Shown: positions 52,624 through 61,885, numbered from the stretch's first letter. The stretch: DNA of 64,000 bases from Terriglobia bacterium (GCA_020073525.1 JAIQFA010000014.1:20105-84104), one strand, 5' to 3'. The notes: generated by a model from the sequence alone, not told the origin. Translations and numbers: made by a program.

Positions 52624-53637
52624 ATGTTGTACGGCAAACAGTTCTCGGCTCGCCTCTCCCTCGCTGTTCTTCTGGTGGTTTCTGCTTGCGGCAGCCTCCC
52701 GCTTTTCGCCCAGAATTCCACCGAAGATGTGCACATCCAGCCCCGGATTCAGCCACCGGCTGCCAAAGAGCCCGAAATCGATCCGGCGCTCAACACTCAT
52801 ACCAAGCCCTATAAAGTAGGCGTGGATCTCGTCCTGGTGCCGGTCACCATCACCGATCCCCTGAACCGTCTCGTGACCGGCCTTGACCGCGATAACTTCG
52901 ATCTCTTTGAAGGCAAAGATCGGCAGGAGATCAAGACTTTCTCCAGCGAAGACGCTCCGGTTTCGATCGGCGTAATCTTTGACATGAGCGGCAGCATGGG
53001 GAGCAAGATTGAGCGGGCCCGCGAGGCGGTGGTTGAGTTTTTCAAGACCGCCAACCCGCAGGACGAGTTCTTCATGATCACCTTCGCCGACAAGCCGGAG
53101 GAGATCTCCGACTTCACCAGTTCGGTGGACGATATTCAGGGCCGGCTCATATATACAGTTCCCAAGGGCCGCACCGCGCTGCTCGATGCCATTTACCTCG
53201 GTGTCAGCAAAATGCGGCAGGCCAAGTTTCCGAAGAAGGCTTTGCTGATCATCTCCGACGGCGGCGACAACCACAGCCGCTACACCGAAGGCGAGATCCG
53301 GTCGATGGTCAAAGAGGCCGACATTCTTATTTATGCGATCGGCATCTACGATCATTATTTTCCGACGGATGAGGAACGACTTGGCCCCACCCTGCTCAGC
53401 GATGTCACCGAACTGACTGGTGGGCGGGCTTTTACGATTGATAACCCGAACGACTTGGCGGACGTATCCACAAAAATTGGTATCGAGTTGCGCAACCAAT
53501 ATGTCATCGGATACCGTCCTAAGAATCCAGTGCGCGATGGCAAGTGGCGTAAAATAAAGGTCAAGCTCATACCGCCAAAAGGATTGCCGCCGCTCCGGGT
53601 CTACGCCAAGACGGGTTACTATGCTCCTACGGAATAA
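52624..53637 (+). CDS. VWA domain protein, acidobacterial type
   Basis: 337 residues from ATG 52624 (GTG 52615 also open). Hydrophobic signal with a possible lipobox VSAC, then a beta domain (VDLVLVPVTITDPLNRLVTGLDRDNFDLFEGK), and a VWA domain from about residue 110 with a complete MIDAS motif DMSGSMGSK, TFADKPEEI and the ISDGGDN aspartate. A C-terminal RPKNPVRDGKWRKIKVKL beta segment follows. This is the VWFA-related acidobacterial family; partners are unknown. The next gene overlaps by 17 bases and is a paralogue. Confidence 0.88.
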   Translation: MLYGKQFSARLSLAVLLVVSACGSLPLFAQNSTEDVHIQPRIQPPAAKEPEIDPALNTHTKPYKVGVDLVLVPVTITDPLNRLVTGLDRDNFDLFEGKDRQEIKTFSSEDAPVSIGVIFDMSGSMGSKIERAREAVVEFFKTANPQDEFFMITFADKPEEISDFTSSVDDIQGRLIYTVPKGRTALLDAIYLGVSKMRQAKFPKKALLIISDGGDNHSRYTEGEIRSMVKEADILIYAIGIYDHYFPTDEERLGPTLLSDVTELTGGRAFTIDNPNDLADVSTKIGIELRNQYVIGYRPKNPVRDGKWRKIKVKLIPPKGLPPLRVYAKTGYYAPTE

Positions 53638-54700
53638 AGTTTCGCTGCTGATCCTCTTCCTGCTGACGTCTCTATTCCTGGCGAACTCTCAAGTGCAAGG
53701 CGGAGGCTCAAGCCCATCACCTCCAGCTTCGGCGGCAAACTCGCAGACAACTCCGGCCAGCCCAGCACCCGCGCCAGCCTCGGCGGGGCAGGCTGCAGTT
53801 CCGAATGCCTCTCCGAACACGCCTCAGGACGCGGATTCTTCCGACAACGGTGTCTTCGTCTTCCGCAAGCAGGTCGAAGAAGTGGTGCTGCATGCCACCG
53901 TCGTCGATGAAAAGCAACGCATTGTCACCAGCCTCGACAAAGGTGATTTCAACGTTTATGAGGACGGGCATCCGCAAACCATCACCTCATTCCGCCACGA
54001 AGATATCCCGGTCGCCATGGGCATCGTCGTCGATAACTCCGGTTCCATGCGTGAGAAACGGCAAAAGGTGAACGCGGCGGCCCTGAATCTGGTGCGATCT
54101 TCCAACCCAAACGACGAGGTATTCATCGTCAACTTCAACGACGAGTATTACCTTGACCAGGATTTCACTTCCAACATCAACAAGCTGAAAGAGGGACTGG
54201 AAAAAATCGAGGCTCGGGGCGGTACGGCGCTCTACGACGCGGTCGTGGCCTCCGCGGACCACCTGAAAAGGGATGCGAAGCTGGAAAAGAAAGTGATTTT
54301 TATAGTTACGGACGGAGAGGACAACGAGAGCGCCGAAACCCTCGAGCAGGCGGTGCGGCGTTTGCAGGCCGACGGCGGACCAACGATTTACGCCATCGGT
54401 ATCCTGGAGGGTGAAGAACACCCGAAGCACGCCAAGCGTGCCCTGCAAATCATGTCCGAGCGGACGGGCGGCCTTGCTTTCTTCCCCAAAACACTGGACG
54501 AAGTGGACGCCATCAGCCGCACTGTGGCCCACGACATCCGCACCCAGTACACCATCGGATACAAGCCGACGACGCCAAAAAACCAGGGTGGCTATCGCCA
54601 GGTGAAGGTGGACGCGCGTTCGCGCAACTACGGCAAACTCACGGTCCGCACCAAGAGCGGCTATTACGCCGGGTCGGAGCCCGCTTCCGGGGCACAATAG
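53621..54700 (+). CDS. VWA domain protein, acidobacterial type, second copy
   Basis: 359 residues. Signal peptide (LLILFLLTSLFLANSQ), an S/A/P/N-rich disordered stretch to about residue 75, then the same arrangement as the gene before it: KQVEEVVLHATVVDEKQRIVTSLDKGDFNVYEDG and a VWA domain with VDNSGSMREK as MIDAS and TDGEDNESAE. The C-terminus TIGYKPTTPKNQGGYRQVKVDARS is matched in the first copy (VIGYRPKNPVRDGKWRKIKVKL). The 17-base overlap shows they are cotranscribed. Confidence 0.9.
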   Translation: MLLRNKVSLLILFLLTSLFLANSQVQGGGSSPSPPASAANSQTTPASPAPAPASAGQAAVPNASPNTPQDADSSDNGVFVFRKQVEEVVLHATVVDEKQRIVTSLDKGDFNVYEDGHPQTITSFRHEDIPVAMGIVVDNSGSMREKRQKVNAAALNLVRSSNPNDEVFIVNFNDEYYLDQDFTSNINKLKEGLEKIEARGGTALYDAVVASADHLKRDAKLEKKVIFIVTDGEDNESAETLEQAVRRLQADGGPTIYAIGILEGEEHPKHAKRALQIMSERTGGLAFFPKTLDEVDAISRTVAHDIRTQYTIGYKPTTPKNQGGYRQVKVDARSRNYGKLTVRTKSGYYAGSEPASGAQ

Positions 54701-54715
54701 ATTTTAGTGTGATTT

Positions 54716-54785
54716 GTCATCCTGAGCGAAGCGAAGGACCTGCTTTCTTGTCAGGGCATGGGACAGCAGGTCCTTCGCTTGGCTC
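54716..54785. repeat. Family D hairpin
   Basis: TGTCATCCTGAGCGAAGCGA then AGGACCTGC, a centre of about 23 bp, and AGCAGGTCCTTCGCTTGGCTC. It recurs at 57113-57192 with a longer perfect stem. It follows the second VWA gene by about 15 bases. Confidence 0.85.
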
Positions 54786-54845
54786 AAATGTGAACTGCAA
54801 AATGCTCTCATTGACGCTCGCCCGTCCCCTTCCTTACTCTGTAGT

Positions 54846-55796
54846 GTGCCGCTCACAACCCTAAGCTCCCGCCTGCGCGTTAGCGACGATATCTCCAAAC
54901 TCGTCGGCGAAACGCCGATGCTGCAACTGAAGAAGTTGGCCCCTCCGGGATCCGCCGATATTTTCGCGAAACTGGAATACCTGAACCCGGGTGGCAGTGT
55001 GAAAGACCGCGCCGCCATCGGCTTGATCGAGCGCGCCGAACGCGACGGCAAGTTGAAGCGGGGCGGCACCGTTATTGAGGCCACCGCCGGAAATACCGGC
55101 ATCGGCCTTGCTCTGATCGGAGTGAGTCGTGGCTACAAGGTGCGGTTGTTTGTGCCGGAAAAATTTTCGGAGGAAAAGGTCATCATCATGCGAGCCCTCG
55201 GCGCCGAGGTGACTCGTACCCCGGAGGCCGAGGGCATGCAAGGCGCGATCGATCGTGCCAAGGCTCTGCTGGCGACCGACCCTTCGGCGTTTATGGCCGC
55301 TCAGTTCGACAACCCCGCCAATCCCGACTACCACTACGAAACTACCGCCCGCGAAATCTTTGAACAGATGGAAGGACGGATTGATGCCGTCACCGTAGGC
55401 AGCGGCACCGCCGGAACGTTCACCGGGATCGCCCGCTTTCTGAAAGAGCGCCTTCCAAACGTGTACACCGTCGCTGTCGAAACGCAAGGGTCGGTGCTCG
55501 GCGGAGGCAAGCCCGGTCCGCACAAAGTCGAAGGGATCGGATCGAGTTTCATCCCCAAGAATTTCGATAGGTCCGTGTGCAGCGAAATCATGATGGTCAC
55601 CGACGTTCAGGCCTTCGGGATGGTCAAGGAACTCGCCGCCCGCGAAGGCGTACTTGGAGGCTCAAGCGCGGGTGCCAATGTTTACGCGGCGGTCCAAATT
55701 GCCAAACGGCTTGGGGCAGGGAAGCGAGTTGTTACGCTGATTCCCGACTCGGCGGAACGCTATCTGTCGAAGAAGATTTTTGAAGGCGGAATCTAG
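54846..55796 (+). CDS. cysK: Cysteine synthase A
   Basis: 316 residues. O-acetylserine sulfhydrylase: makes cysteine from O-acetylserine and sulfide. The PLP lysine is in NPGGSVKDRAA (about 48-58) and the phosphate-binding TAGNTGIGLA near 77-86; GSGTAGTFTGIARF and the C-terminal DSAERYLSKKIF also match. GTG 54846 is the start. A transsulfuration enzyme lies 142 bases downstream, so the pair likely handles sulfur transfer between cysteine and homocysteine. Confidence 0.95.
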   Translation: MPLTTLSSRLRVSDDISKLVGETPMLQLKKLAPPGSADIFAKLEYLNPGGSVKDRAAIGLIERAERDGKLKRGGTVIEATAGNTGIGLALIGVSRGYKVRLFVPEKFSEEKVIIMRALGAEVTRTPEAEGMQGAIDRAKALLATDPSAFMAAQFDNPANPDYHYETTAREIFEQMEGRIDAVTVGSGTAGTFTGIARFLKERLPNVYTVAVETQGSVLGGGKPGPHKVEGIGSSFIPKNFDRSVCSEIMMVTDVQAFGMVKELAAREGVLGGSSAGANVYAAVQIAKRLGAGKRVVTLIPDSAERYLSKKIFEGGI

Positions 55797-55853
55797 GAGC
55801 AACTCTTGGCCGTTAGCTCTTAGCTTTTGGCTTGGAGTTCCCGTTCATCACTG

Positions 55854-55914
55854 TAGAGACGGGGCTTGCCCCGTCTAACTCGGCGGCAGGAGACGCGGCA
55901 AGCCGCGTCTCTAT
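55854..55914. repeat. Pair of family A palindromes
   Basis: GTAGAGACGGGGCTTGCCCC (first copy, from 55854, ending GTCT) and GAGACGCGGCAAGCCGCGTC (second copy, 55890-55914), opposite orientation. Preceded at 55808-55835 by half-repeat CCGTTAGCTCTTAGCTTTTG. Confidence 0.8.
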
Positions 55915-55938
55915 AGGAATCTGATTTAGGAGAACTTT

Positions 55939-57093
55939 TTGACCAATCAATCATCTGGCTTCGCAACCCGCGCCATCCACGTCGGACAAGAGCCCGACCC
56001 CCTAACCGGTGCGGTCAGCGTTCCCATTTACCCAACGTCAACCTACGTTCAGGAAGAGATCGGGAAGAACAAAGGCTATGAATACGCGCGCGTATCGAAT
56101 CCGACTCGCGACCGGCTGGAGACGAACCTCGCAGCGCTCGAAGGCGGAACGGCGTCGCGCGTGTTCGGCAGCGGCATGGCGGCTATCAACGCTATCGCGA
56201 CCATGCTCAAAGCGGGCGACCACGTTGTTGCCGGCCACAATCTCTATGGTGGGACGCCTCGCCTGTTTAATCAGGTGCTCGCCAACTTTGGTTTGACGTT
56301 CACCTATGTCGATACCTCCGACCTCAACAAGGTGGAGCACGCATTTCAGAAAAATACGCGACTCGTATTTCTGGAATCGCCGACCAACCCGTTGATGGAG
56401 CTTTGCGATCTCCGCGCTGTCACCGAACTCAGCCACCGGCACGGCGCCGAGGTTGTGGTCGACAACACTTTTATGTCGCCATATTTCCAGCGTCCGATCG
56501 AGTTCGGTGCCGACATGGTGGTCCACTCCACCACGAAATTCCTGAACGGTCATAGCGACGGGCTGGGAGGGGTCGTCGTCTGCACCAAGACGGAGCAGGC
56601 GGAAAAACTCGCCTTTCTGCAGAAATGTGCGGGAGCCATCCTGTCGCCCTTTGAGTGTTGGCTGATCCTGCGCGGCGTCAAGACACTGGCGGTTCGCATG
56701 GAACAGCACAACCGGAATGGCCGCAAAGTCGCGGACTATCTCTCCAAACACAAGAAGGTGCAGAAGGTTTTCTATCCAGGACTGCCCGCTCATCCGCAGC
56801 ACGAATTGGCCAAGCGTCAGATGTCCGGTTTTGGGTCGATGATCGCTTTCGAAACGGGATCGCTGGCGAATGCTAATAAGATGCTGCGCAAGGTGCGTGT
56901 GTGTTCACTGGCCGAGTCCCTGGGCGGAGTCGAAACCCTGATCTCGCATCCCGCGACCATGACGCACGGTGCCGTGGGTGAAGAAGGCCGCCGCAAAATC
57001 GGCATCACCGACGGCATGGTCCGCATCTCCGTCGGTATCGAGGACGTGGACGACGTCCTCGCCGACCTTGACCAGGCGCTGGCCGCGATCTAG
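55939..57093 (+). CDS. Cystathionine gamma-synthase/lyase-type PLP enzyme
   Basis: 384 residues. Second member of the Cys/Met PLP family. The PLP lysine is in VHSTTKFLNGHSDGLGG (about 200), and GSGMAAINA and VVDNTFMSPYFQRP are intact. TTG 55939 has AGGAGAA six bases upstream. Its length and the YPTSTYVQEEIGKNKGYEYAR N-terminus resemble MetB/MccB-like enzymes. With cysK directly upstream, a role in converting between cysteine and homocysteine is the simplest reading. Confidence 0.92.
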   Translation: MTNQSSGFATRAIHVGQEPDPLTGAVSVPIYPTSTYVQEEIGKNKGYEYARVSNPTRDRLETNLAALEGGTASRVFGSGMAAINAIATMLKAGDHVVAGHNLYGGTPRLFNQVLANFGLTFTYVDTSDLNKVEHAFQKNTRLVFLESPTNPLMELCDLRAVTELSHRHGAEVVVDNTFMSPYFQRPIEFGADMVVHSTTKFLNGHSDGLGGVVVCTKTEQAEKLAFLQKCAGAILSPFECWLILRGVKTLAVRMEQHNRNGRKVADYLSKHKKVQKVFYPGLPAHPQHELAKRQMSGFGSMIAFETGSLANANKMLRKVRVCSLAESLGGVETLISHPATMTHGAVGEEGRRKIGITDGMVRISVGIEDVDDVLADLDQALAAI

Positions 57094-57112
57094 GGATGTA
57101 ACTCAAACGCAT

Positions 57113-57192
57113 TGTCATCCTGAGCGAAGCGAAGGACCTGCTGTTTCTTTGCAGCGGCAACAAAGCAGATCCTTCGCTTCGCTCAGGATGAC
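57113..57192. repeat. Family D hairpin, near-perfect copy
   Basis: GTCATCCTGAGCGAAGCGAA and GGACCTGC on the left; GCAGATCCTTCGCTTCGCTC and AGGATGAC on the right form a stem of about 28 bp with one mismatch. It lies between the PLP enzyme and the next gene, which converge on it from both sides, and could act as a bidirectional terminator. Confidence 0.85.
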
Positions 57193-57219
57193 AAATCGAT
57201 GTTGGTTGTCGTCAGATTG

Positions 57220-58128
57220 CTAAGGCTTTGCGCCGCCCGCTTGTTTCCGCCGCCATCCTGGATACACGTTGGCAATCGAGTAGGTGAGCCCGGCGAAGGC
57301 ATGCCGATGCGGCCCGCCAGAGGTGAGTCCGCCCTCAAAGCCGCCGTCCAACACGAGTCGCGGAATCATCGTGTAAGTGAGCGCCCAGAGCGAAGAGACG
57401 AAGCTGGGCGCAGCCCGGTTGAGCTGCGTGTCTCCGTAAAATTCGCCCGTAAAACCTAGCCCTTTGTGAATTGTGCGCGAGAACGCCAGATTGAGCTGAT
57501 CGTTCTGATCGAAGCCCGGCGCACTCTCGCGGCCAATCCAAAAATGCGTGGCGTTGAAATCGAAATGAAAACCCGCGATATCCTTGCTTGCGAGGAAAGT
57601 AAAGGAGTGATCCACGCGGCCGGTTCCCAGCCCGCCATCTGTGCTGGCAGAGGGGATTTTTGCGGCGTATCCGAATGCGAGCGTGGGAACTCGTTTTGTC
57701 TGTCGGTACAGGCGAACCTGTGGGCCGAGCCAATTGTCGCCGAAGGCGCGATGAGTGCCCGTCGTGTCGGTCTGCTCAAGGAACGACGTTGTGCTCCAGC
57801 GTAACTCGACGTCGCAGAGCAAGCCGAACTTCAGAAGACCACCAAACGAATTCTGGTGAACCCCTTCTTCGGGCCACATGCGATCCCAACCATACTCCAG
57901 TTCCAGCACACCGTACTGCGTGATGTCGGCAGGGTTGGCCACGGTAGGACGGTTTGGATTGGCAACCATGGAATCGGCATAGCACCCCGTTTGTTTGCCG
58001 ATCCACTGGGCACAAGCCGGAGAACTCGCGATCACAGAAATCACCGCCAGCGCCATCCGCTGTCGCCATGAGGTAGCATGGCGGCTCCGGATTGTTTTGA
58101 CGGCCCATGTTGGAGATGTTTTCGGCAT
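57220..58128 (-). CDS. Outer-membrane beta-barrel protein, MetA-pathway phenol-degradation type
   Basis: About 302 residues from ATG 58128. The first 40 residues (RSRHATSWRQRMALAVISVIASSPACAQ) form a long signal peptide. The rest is alternating-hydrophobic, with ADITQYGVLELEYGWD and SFTFLASKDIAGFHFDFNATHFWIGR, and terminates with the FAGLTYSIANVYPGWRR pattern; such proteins are annotated as transporters or MetA-pathway proteins, but actual function is unknown. The longer frame to 58254 would run into the divergent methyltransferase, so it is rejected. Confidence 0.7.
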   Translation of the reverse strand: MPKTSPTWAVKTIRSRHATSWRQRMALAVISVIASSPACAQWIGKQTGCYADSMVANPNRPTVANPADITQYGVLELEYGWDRMWPEEGVHQNSFGGLLKFGLLCDVELRWSTTSFLEQTDTTGTHRAFGDNWLGPQVRLYRQTKRVPTLAFGYAAKIPSASTDGGLGTGRVDHSFTFLASKDIAGFHFDFNATHFWIGRESAPGFDQNDQLNLAFSRTIHKGLGFTGEFYGDTQLNRAAPSFVSSLWALTYTMIPRLVLDGGFEGGLTSGGPHRHAFAGLTYSIANVYPGWRRKQAGGAKP

Positions 58129-58185
58129 CGACACATCAACAGTATCCTTTAAGATAAGTCTTCCGGAAGTAGAAGCGACGGAACC

Positions 58186-58989
58186 ATGATGACCCCTCCC
58201 CAAAATTCGCGCGAGTGGAACGCCGCCGACTACCATCGGCTTTCCGCCCCGCAATTCCAGTGGGGCCAGCGCGTACTCAGCCAGCTTCGTCTGCGCGGTG
58301 ATGAGTGCTTGCTGGATGCTGGCTGCGGCACTGGAAAACTAACCCGCCTTGTGCTGGAGAATCTTCCGCGCGGCAGCGTAGTCGGACTCGATCTTTCTCG
58401 CAATATGGTGCTCCACGCCCGGCAGAATCTTGCGCCAGACTTTGGTGATCGCGTCCGCTTCGTTGCCGCTGACCTGGTCGCACTTCCGTTCCGCAACTGC
58501 TTCGACGGAATTTTCAGCACCGCATCGTTCCACTGGGTGCTGGACCACGACGCCTTGTTCCGCAGCCTCTATCAAGCGCTATGCCCGGCGGGTTGGCTGC
58601 ATGCGCAGTGCGGCGGCGGTCCCAATCTCGCTCGCCTACGTCAACGTGTGCGCACGCTCTCACAGAGGCCCGAGTTTTCAAACTGGCTGGGGAAGTTTTC
58701 CGAACCCTGGTTTTTCTCCGATGCCGAAGGCGCAGCTGCTCGCCTGTGCGCTGCTGGGTTCGAGAATGTCGAGACCGGCCTGGAGGAAGCCAGCTTCTCG
58801 GTGCCCAGTGGTCAGGAATTTCAGCAGTATCTCCGTACTTTCGTACTCCATCGTCATCTCGATCTTCTTCCTACCGGCGCCCTGCGCGCCGCATTTGTGC
58901 AGCAGGCGTCCGACATCTCAGCCCTCGACGATCCGCCCTGGACACTCGACTACTGGCGTCTGAACCTTCGAGCACATAAACCGGAGTAG
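58186..58989 (+). CDS. Class I SAM-dependent methyltransferase
   Basis: 267 residues. Motif I LLDAGCGTGKLTRLV (about 42-56), VGLDLSRNMVLHARQN and VRFVAADLVALPFRNCFDGIFS. C-terminal helical part is typical of the trans-aconitate/malonyl-ACP-type methyltransferases, but substrate cannot be told. It is divergent from the outer-membrane protein gene and followed by cutA on the other strand. Confidence 0.88.
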   Translation: MMTPPQNSREWNAADYHRLSAPQFQWGQRVLSQLRLRGDECLLDAGCGTGKLTRLVLENLPRGSVVGLDLSRNMVLHARQNLAPDFGDRVRFVAADLVALPFRNCFDGIFSTASFHWVLDHDALFRSLYQALCPAGWLHAQCGGGPNLARLRQRVRTLSQRPEFSNWLGKFSEPWFFSDAEGAAARLCAAGFENVETGLEEASFSVPSGQEFQQYLRTFVLHRHLDLLPTGALRAAFVQQASDISALDDPPWTLDYWRLNLRAHKPE

Positions 58990-59077
58990 CAATTTTCCAA
59001 GGCCGCGCCTTAAAGGCGCTGGCATTACGTAGTGCCTGAAGGCATGCCCTGATACGAACCAACTTCAACGCCCACTT

Positions 59078-59395
59078 CTAGCGCACGGACTCTCCAATCC
59101 ACTCCAGGTATGCCGCGCTCCCGTCTTCGACGGCAATCTCGATGCACTCCGGAAGTTCGTAGGAATGCAGCGCGGTCAAGGCATCGCGCACGCGATCGAA
59201 CGTCTCCGACGTCGTCTTGATCACAAGCAGCCACTCCGACGCAGTCTCGATCTCGCCCTGCCAGCGATAGACTGATTCAACTTGGGGAACGATGTTGACG
59301 CATGCCGCCAGTTGTTGCTCAACCAACGTGTGGGCGATGCTTCGGGCTTCATCGAGCGAACCGCAAGTAGTAAGAACAAGCCTTTTGTCGGTCAT
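59078..59395 (-). CDS. cutA: Divalent cation tolerance protein CutA
   Basis: 105 residues, the family length. TTCGSLDEARSIAHTLVEQQLAACVNIVPQ and SVYRWQGEIE are conserved, as are the ELPECIEI strand and the YLEWI end. CutA forms stable trimers that bind Cu(II); its role in metal tolerance remains poorly understood. It is divergent from the phosphohexomutase gene. Confidence 0.95.
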   Translation of the reverse strand: MTDKRLVLTTCGSLDEARSIAHTLVEQQLAACVNIVPQVESVYRWQGEIETASEWLLVIKTTSETFDRVRDALTALHSYELPECIEIAVEDGSAAYLEWIGESVR

Positions 59396-59442
59396 ATAAG
59401 ATTAGGCATCTAAGTTTCACTCGAAGCATACGAGGGCAACGG

Positions 59443-60846
59443 ATGGCAACGCAAATCAAGTTTGGCACTTCCGGATGGCGAGCGGTGATGGCAGAAGAAT
59501 TCACGTTTGCCAATGTGAACCGCGCCGTGCACGGCATCGCGCGTCACGTGTCGTCGCAAAAAGCGAACGGAGCAAAGGTTATCGTCGGCCGAGATCCGCG
59601 GTTTCTCGGCGAAACGTTTTGCGCCACGGCCGCTGACATTTTGTCCAGCTACGGCATTACGCCTCTGGTCATTGCCGAACCGGCGCCCACGCCGACTATT
59701 TCCTACGCTGTGATCCAGTCAAAAGCCGACGGCGCCATCAACTTCACGGCCTCGCATAATCCGCCGGAATACAACGGCATCAAGTTCTCGACACCCGATG
59801 GCGCACCGGCGCTTCCCGAAGTCACCAAGGCGATCGAGTCCGCGATTGCGGCCTTCGACGCGCATCCGCAAACGCCGCACGCGACAAAAGCTGAGGCTCA
59901 GTCGATTGACCCTCGCCGCATGTATCTTTCGCGCCTGCGCGAAATTGTCGATCTCGATGTAATCAAGAAAGCCGGAGTCAAAATTGCCTTCGATCCCATG
60001 TGGGGGGCGGCCCGTGGCTATTCCGACGCATTCCTCCGCGAGGCTGGAGTGACCGTGGCTACTGTCCACGACACTCGCGACGTGCTCTTCGGAGGCCACG
60101 CTCCCGAACCCGACGATCATCTACTCGAAGATCTCCGGCACAAGATGCGTGAAATCGGCGCGGGCGTTGGCATTGCGACTGATGGCGACGCCGATCGCTT
60201 CGGAATCGTGGACGAAGACGGGACCTTCCTTCAACCCAACTACATCATCGCCTTGCTCTTTGATTACCTGGTCGAAACCCGCGGCTGGAAAAACGGAGTC
60301 GGCAAATCGGTCGCTACCACTAATCTGATCAACGCGCTTGCCGAGAAACACAAGATCGAATTGCATGAAACCCCTGTTGGCTTCAAATATATTGGCGAAT
60401 TGATTAAGCAGGACAAAATCCTCATCGGGGGTGAAGAAAGCGCCGGCCTATCTATCCGCAAACATGTCCCGGAAAAAGACGGAGTGCTCGCCGGCTTGCT
60501 CTGCTGCGAGATGGTGGCGCGCCGCGGTGCTTCGCTGGGAACCCAATTGGAACAAGTATTTGCCAAAGTTGGTTCCTACTATCCTTTAAGGGAGAACTTC
60601 CGCTTGACGCCGGAAGTAAAAGAGAAGTTTACTGAGAAGTTACGTAGCGATCCGAGCGAGTTTCATGGTACTAAAGTTGCACAGGCAGTGAGGACCGACG
60701 GACTCAAACTCGTACTTGCCGACGGATCGTGGGTTTGCTACCGGCTCTCAGGCACGGAGCCAGTGGTGCGCGTCTATAGCGAAGCGCGCAGCAGGGAAGA
60801 CCTTGCCAAGTTAAGTGCGGCAGCGAAAGCATGGATCTTCGACTAG
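59443..60846 (+). CDS. Phosphoglucomutase/phosphomannomutase family protein
   Basis: 467 residues. Alpha-D-phosphohexomutase fold: the active-site serine is S104 in TASHNPPEYNG, the magnesium loop D247-G-D-A-D in TDGDADRFG, the sugar-binding GGEESAGLS and the C-terminal phosphate-binding YRLSGTEPVVRVY. It interconverts hexose 1- and 6-phosphates; glucose versus mannose versus glucosamine cannot be decided. GAGGG lies seven bases before ATG 59443. Its 3' end overlaps the ftsB-like gene. Confidence 0.95.
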   Translation: MATQIKFGTSGWRAVMAEEFTFANVNRAVHGIARHVSSQKANGAKVIVGRDPRFLGETFCATAADILSSYGITPLVIAEPAPTPTISYAVIQSKADGAINFTASHNPPEYNGIKFSTPDGAPALPEVTKAIESAIAAFDAHPQTPHATKAEAQSIDPRRMYLSRLREIVDLDVIKKAGVKIAFDPMWGAARGYSDAFLREAGVTVATVHDTRDVLFGGHAPEPDDHLLEDLRHKMREIGAGVGIATDGDADRFGIVDEDGTFLQPNYIIALLFDYLVETRGWKNGVGKSVATTNLINALAEKHKIELHETPVGFKYIGELIKQDKILIGGEESAGLSIRKHVPEKDGVLAGLLCCEMVARRGASLGTQLEQVFAKVGSYYPLRENFRLTPEVKEKFTEKLRSDPSEFHGTKVAQAVRTDGLKLVLADGSWVCYRLSGTEPVVRVYSEARSREDLAKLSAAAKAWIFD

Positions 60847-61325
60847 GACCAACGCCGAGAGCACGCATCCTTCCCCGTTCGGAGGAGGGCCTGCGCGCGG
60901 TCATCGATAGAGTCCACGATCAAGCGAGGGACCAAGGCCCGAGAGCAGAGGCTGCGGCGGCGCGCTGGGTGGAACGCACGCGCCCGGTGTGGTCGTGGCT
61001 TGCCTTGGAGTGGCGTCGTCTGGGGACTGCGGCCGCAGTTTTTCTAATTGTGGGAGTACTACTGCACGCAATGTTCGGAGCGAACGGCATGGTTGTGTAT
61101 CGCCAAAAGCGCACCGAGATGCAATCGCTCCAGAGTGAAGTCGACCGCTTGCAGAAGGAAAACAGTCAATATGTTGACCGGATCAAATCGCTGAAATCCG
61201 ATCCGGCCGCGATCGAGAAGGAAGCCCGCGAACAGCTTCACTACACGAGGCCTCGAGAATTCGTTTACGTCGCTCCCGATCCTCCACCAAAGCCGCCTAC
61301 CGGCCGCGCCAAGAACGATCAGTAG
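60831..61325 (+). CDS. FtsB/DivIC-family septum formation initiator
   Basis: 164 residues. A long basic N-terminal extension (about 1-65) precedes one membrane helix (GTAAAVFLIVGVLLHAMFG, about 65-84), then a coiled coil (YRQKRTEMQSLQSEVDRLQKEN) and the EKEAREQLHYTRPREFVYVAP signature of DivIC/FtsB. Proteins of this type link the divisome parts FtsL and FtsQ. The extension is unusual in length. The start overlaps the phosphohexomutase stop by 16 bases. Confidence 0.87.
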   Translation: MDLRLGPTPRARILPRSEEGLRAVIDRVHDQARDQGPRAEAAAARWVERTRPVWSWLALEWRRLGTAAAVFLIVGVLLHAMFGANGMVVYRQKRTEMQSLQSEVDRLQKENSQYVDRIKSLKSDPAAIEKEAREQLHYTRPREFVYVAPDPPPKPPTGRAKNDQ

Positions 61326-61337
61326 GTGCTGGCTCTG

Positions 61338-61883
61338 CTACTGGCTGTAGATGGCATGGGTACTGTCGAGCGCGCACCGTGCATCCGGCGATGCGCTCGA
61401 CACCGGGGTGCGCTGCCCACGAAGGACCTTCCACCACTGCAGGAGCGGCTTTACCTGGGCCCCATAGGGCTTTAGGCTCTTGTTGTCCAAAAACTCCATA
61501 TTCTGAAAGTTCTTATCCCGCGCCACGCTGATGGTATAGGGGTGGGTATCCTGCATGACCAGCGGCGGGACTGTTCGCGGAACTTTGAGATCGCGAAAGT
61601 CCTGGCTGTCGATGACCGCGACCAGCGCGTTCCAGTCACTATCGGAAAGTTGACCCTCGTAAACTGTGCGGTCAGTGTCGCGCCCCCGTTTGATGTCTGC
61701 TCTCTCGGAATGGAAACGGTGGTCGGCAAACACCAGAGTGCAGTACTGTGGGGATGACATCACACTGGGCTGCACTTCATTGATGAATAACTTGAGAGGA
61801 GCCTGAGCCGGCGCTTGGCCGGAGCCCGCAGTCGCCGTGAGTCCCATTCCCAGTACAAAGAGAAACGCGATCGGTCTGGTCAT
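61338..61883 (-). CDS. Secreted protein of unknown function, tandem paralogue 2
   Basis: 181 residues from ATG 61883, with AGGA six bases upstream. Signal peptide (PIAFLFVLGMGLTATAG), then CTLVFADHRFHSER, DWNALVAVIDSQDFRDL and the C-terminal KPYGAQVKPLLQWWKVLRG. The last parts match the upstream gene in order. The stop codon of that gene ends two bases before this start, so they are cotranscribed. No family recognised. Confidence 0.65.
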   Translation of the reverse strand: MTRPIAFLFVLGMGLTATAGSGQAPAQAPLKLFINEVQPSVMSSPQYCTLVFADHRFHSERADIKRGRDTDRTVYEGQLSDSDWNALVAVIDSQDFRDLKVPRTVPPLVMQDTHPYTISVARDKNFQNMEFLDNKSLKPYGAQVKPLLQWWKVLRGQRTPVSSASPDARCALDSTHAIYSQ

Positions 61884-61885
61884 AA

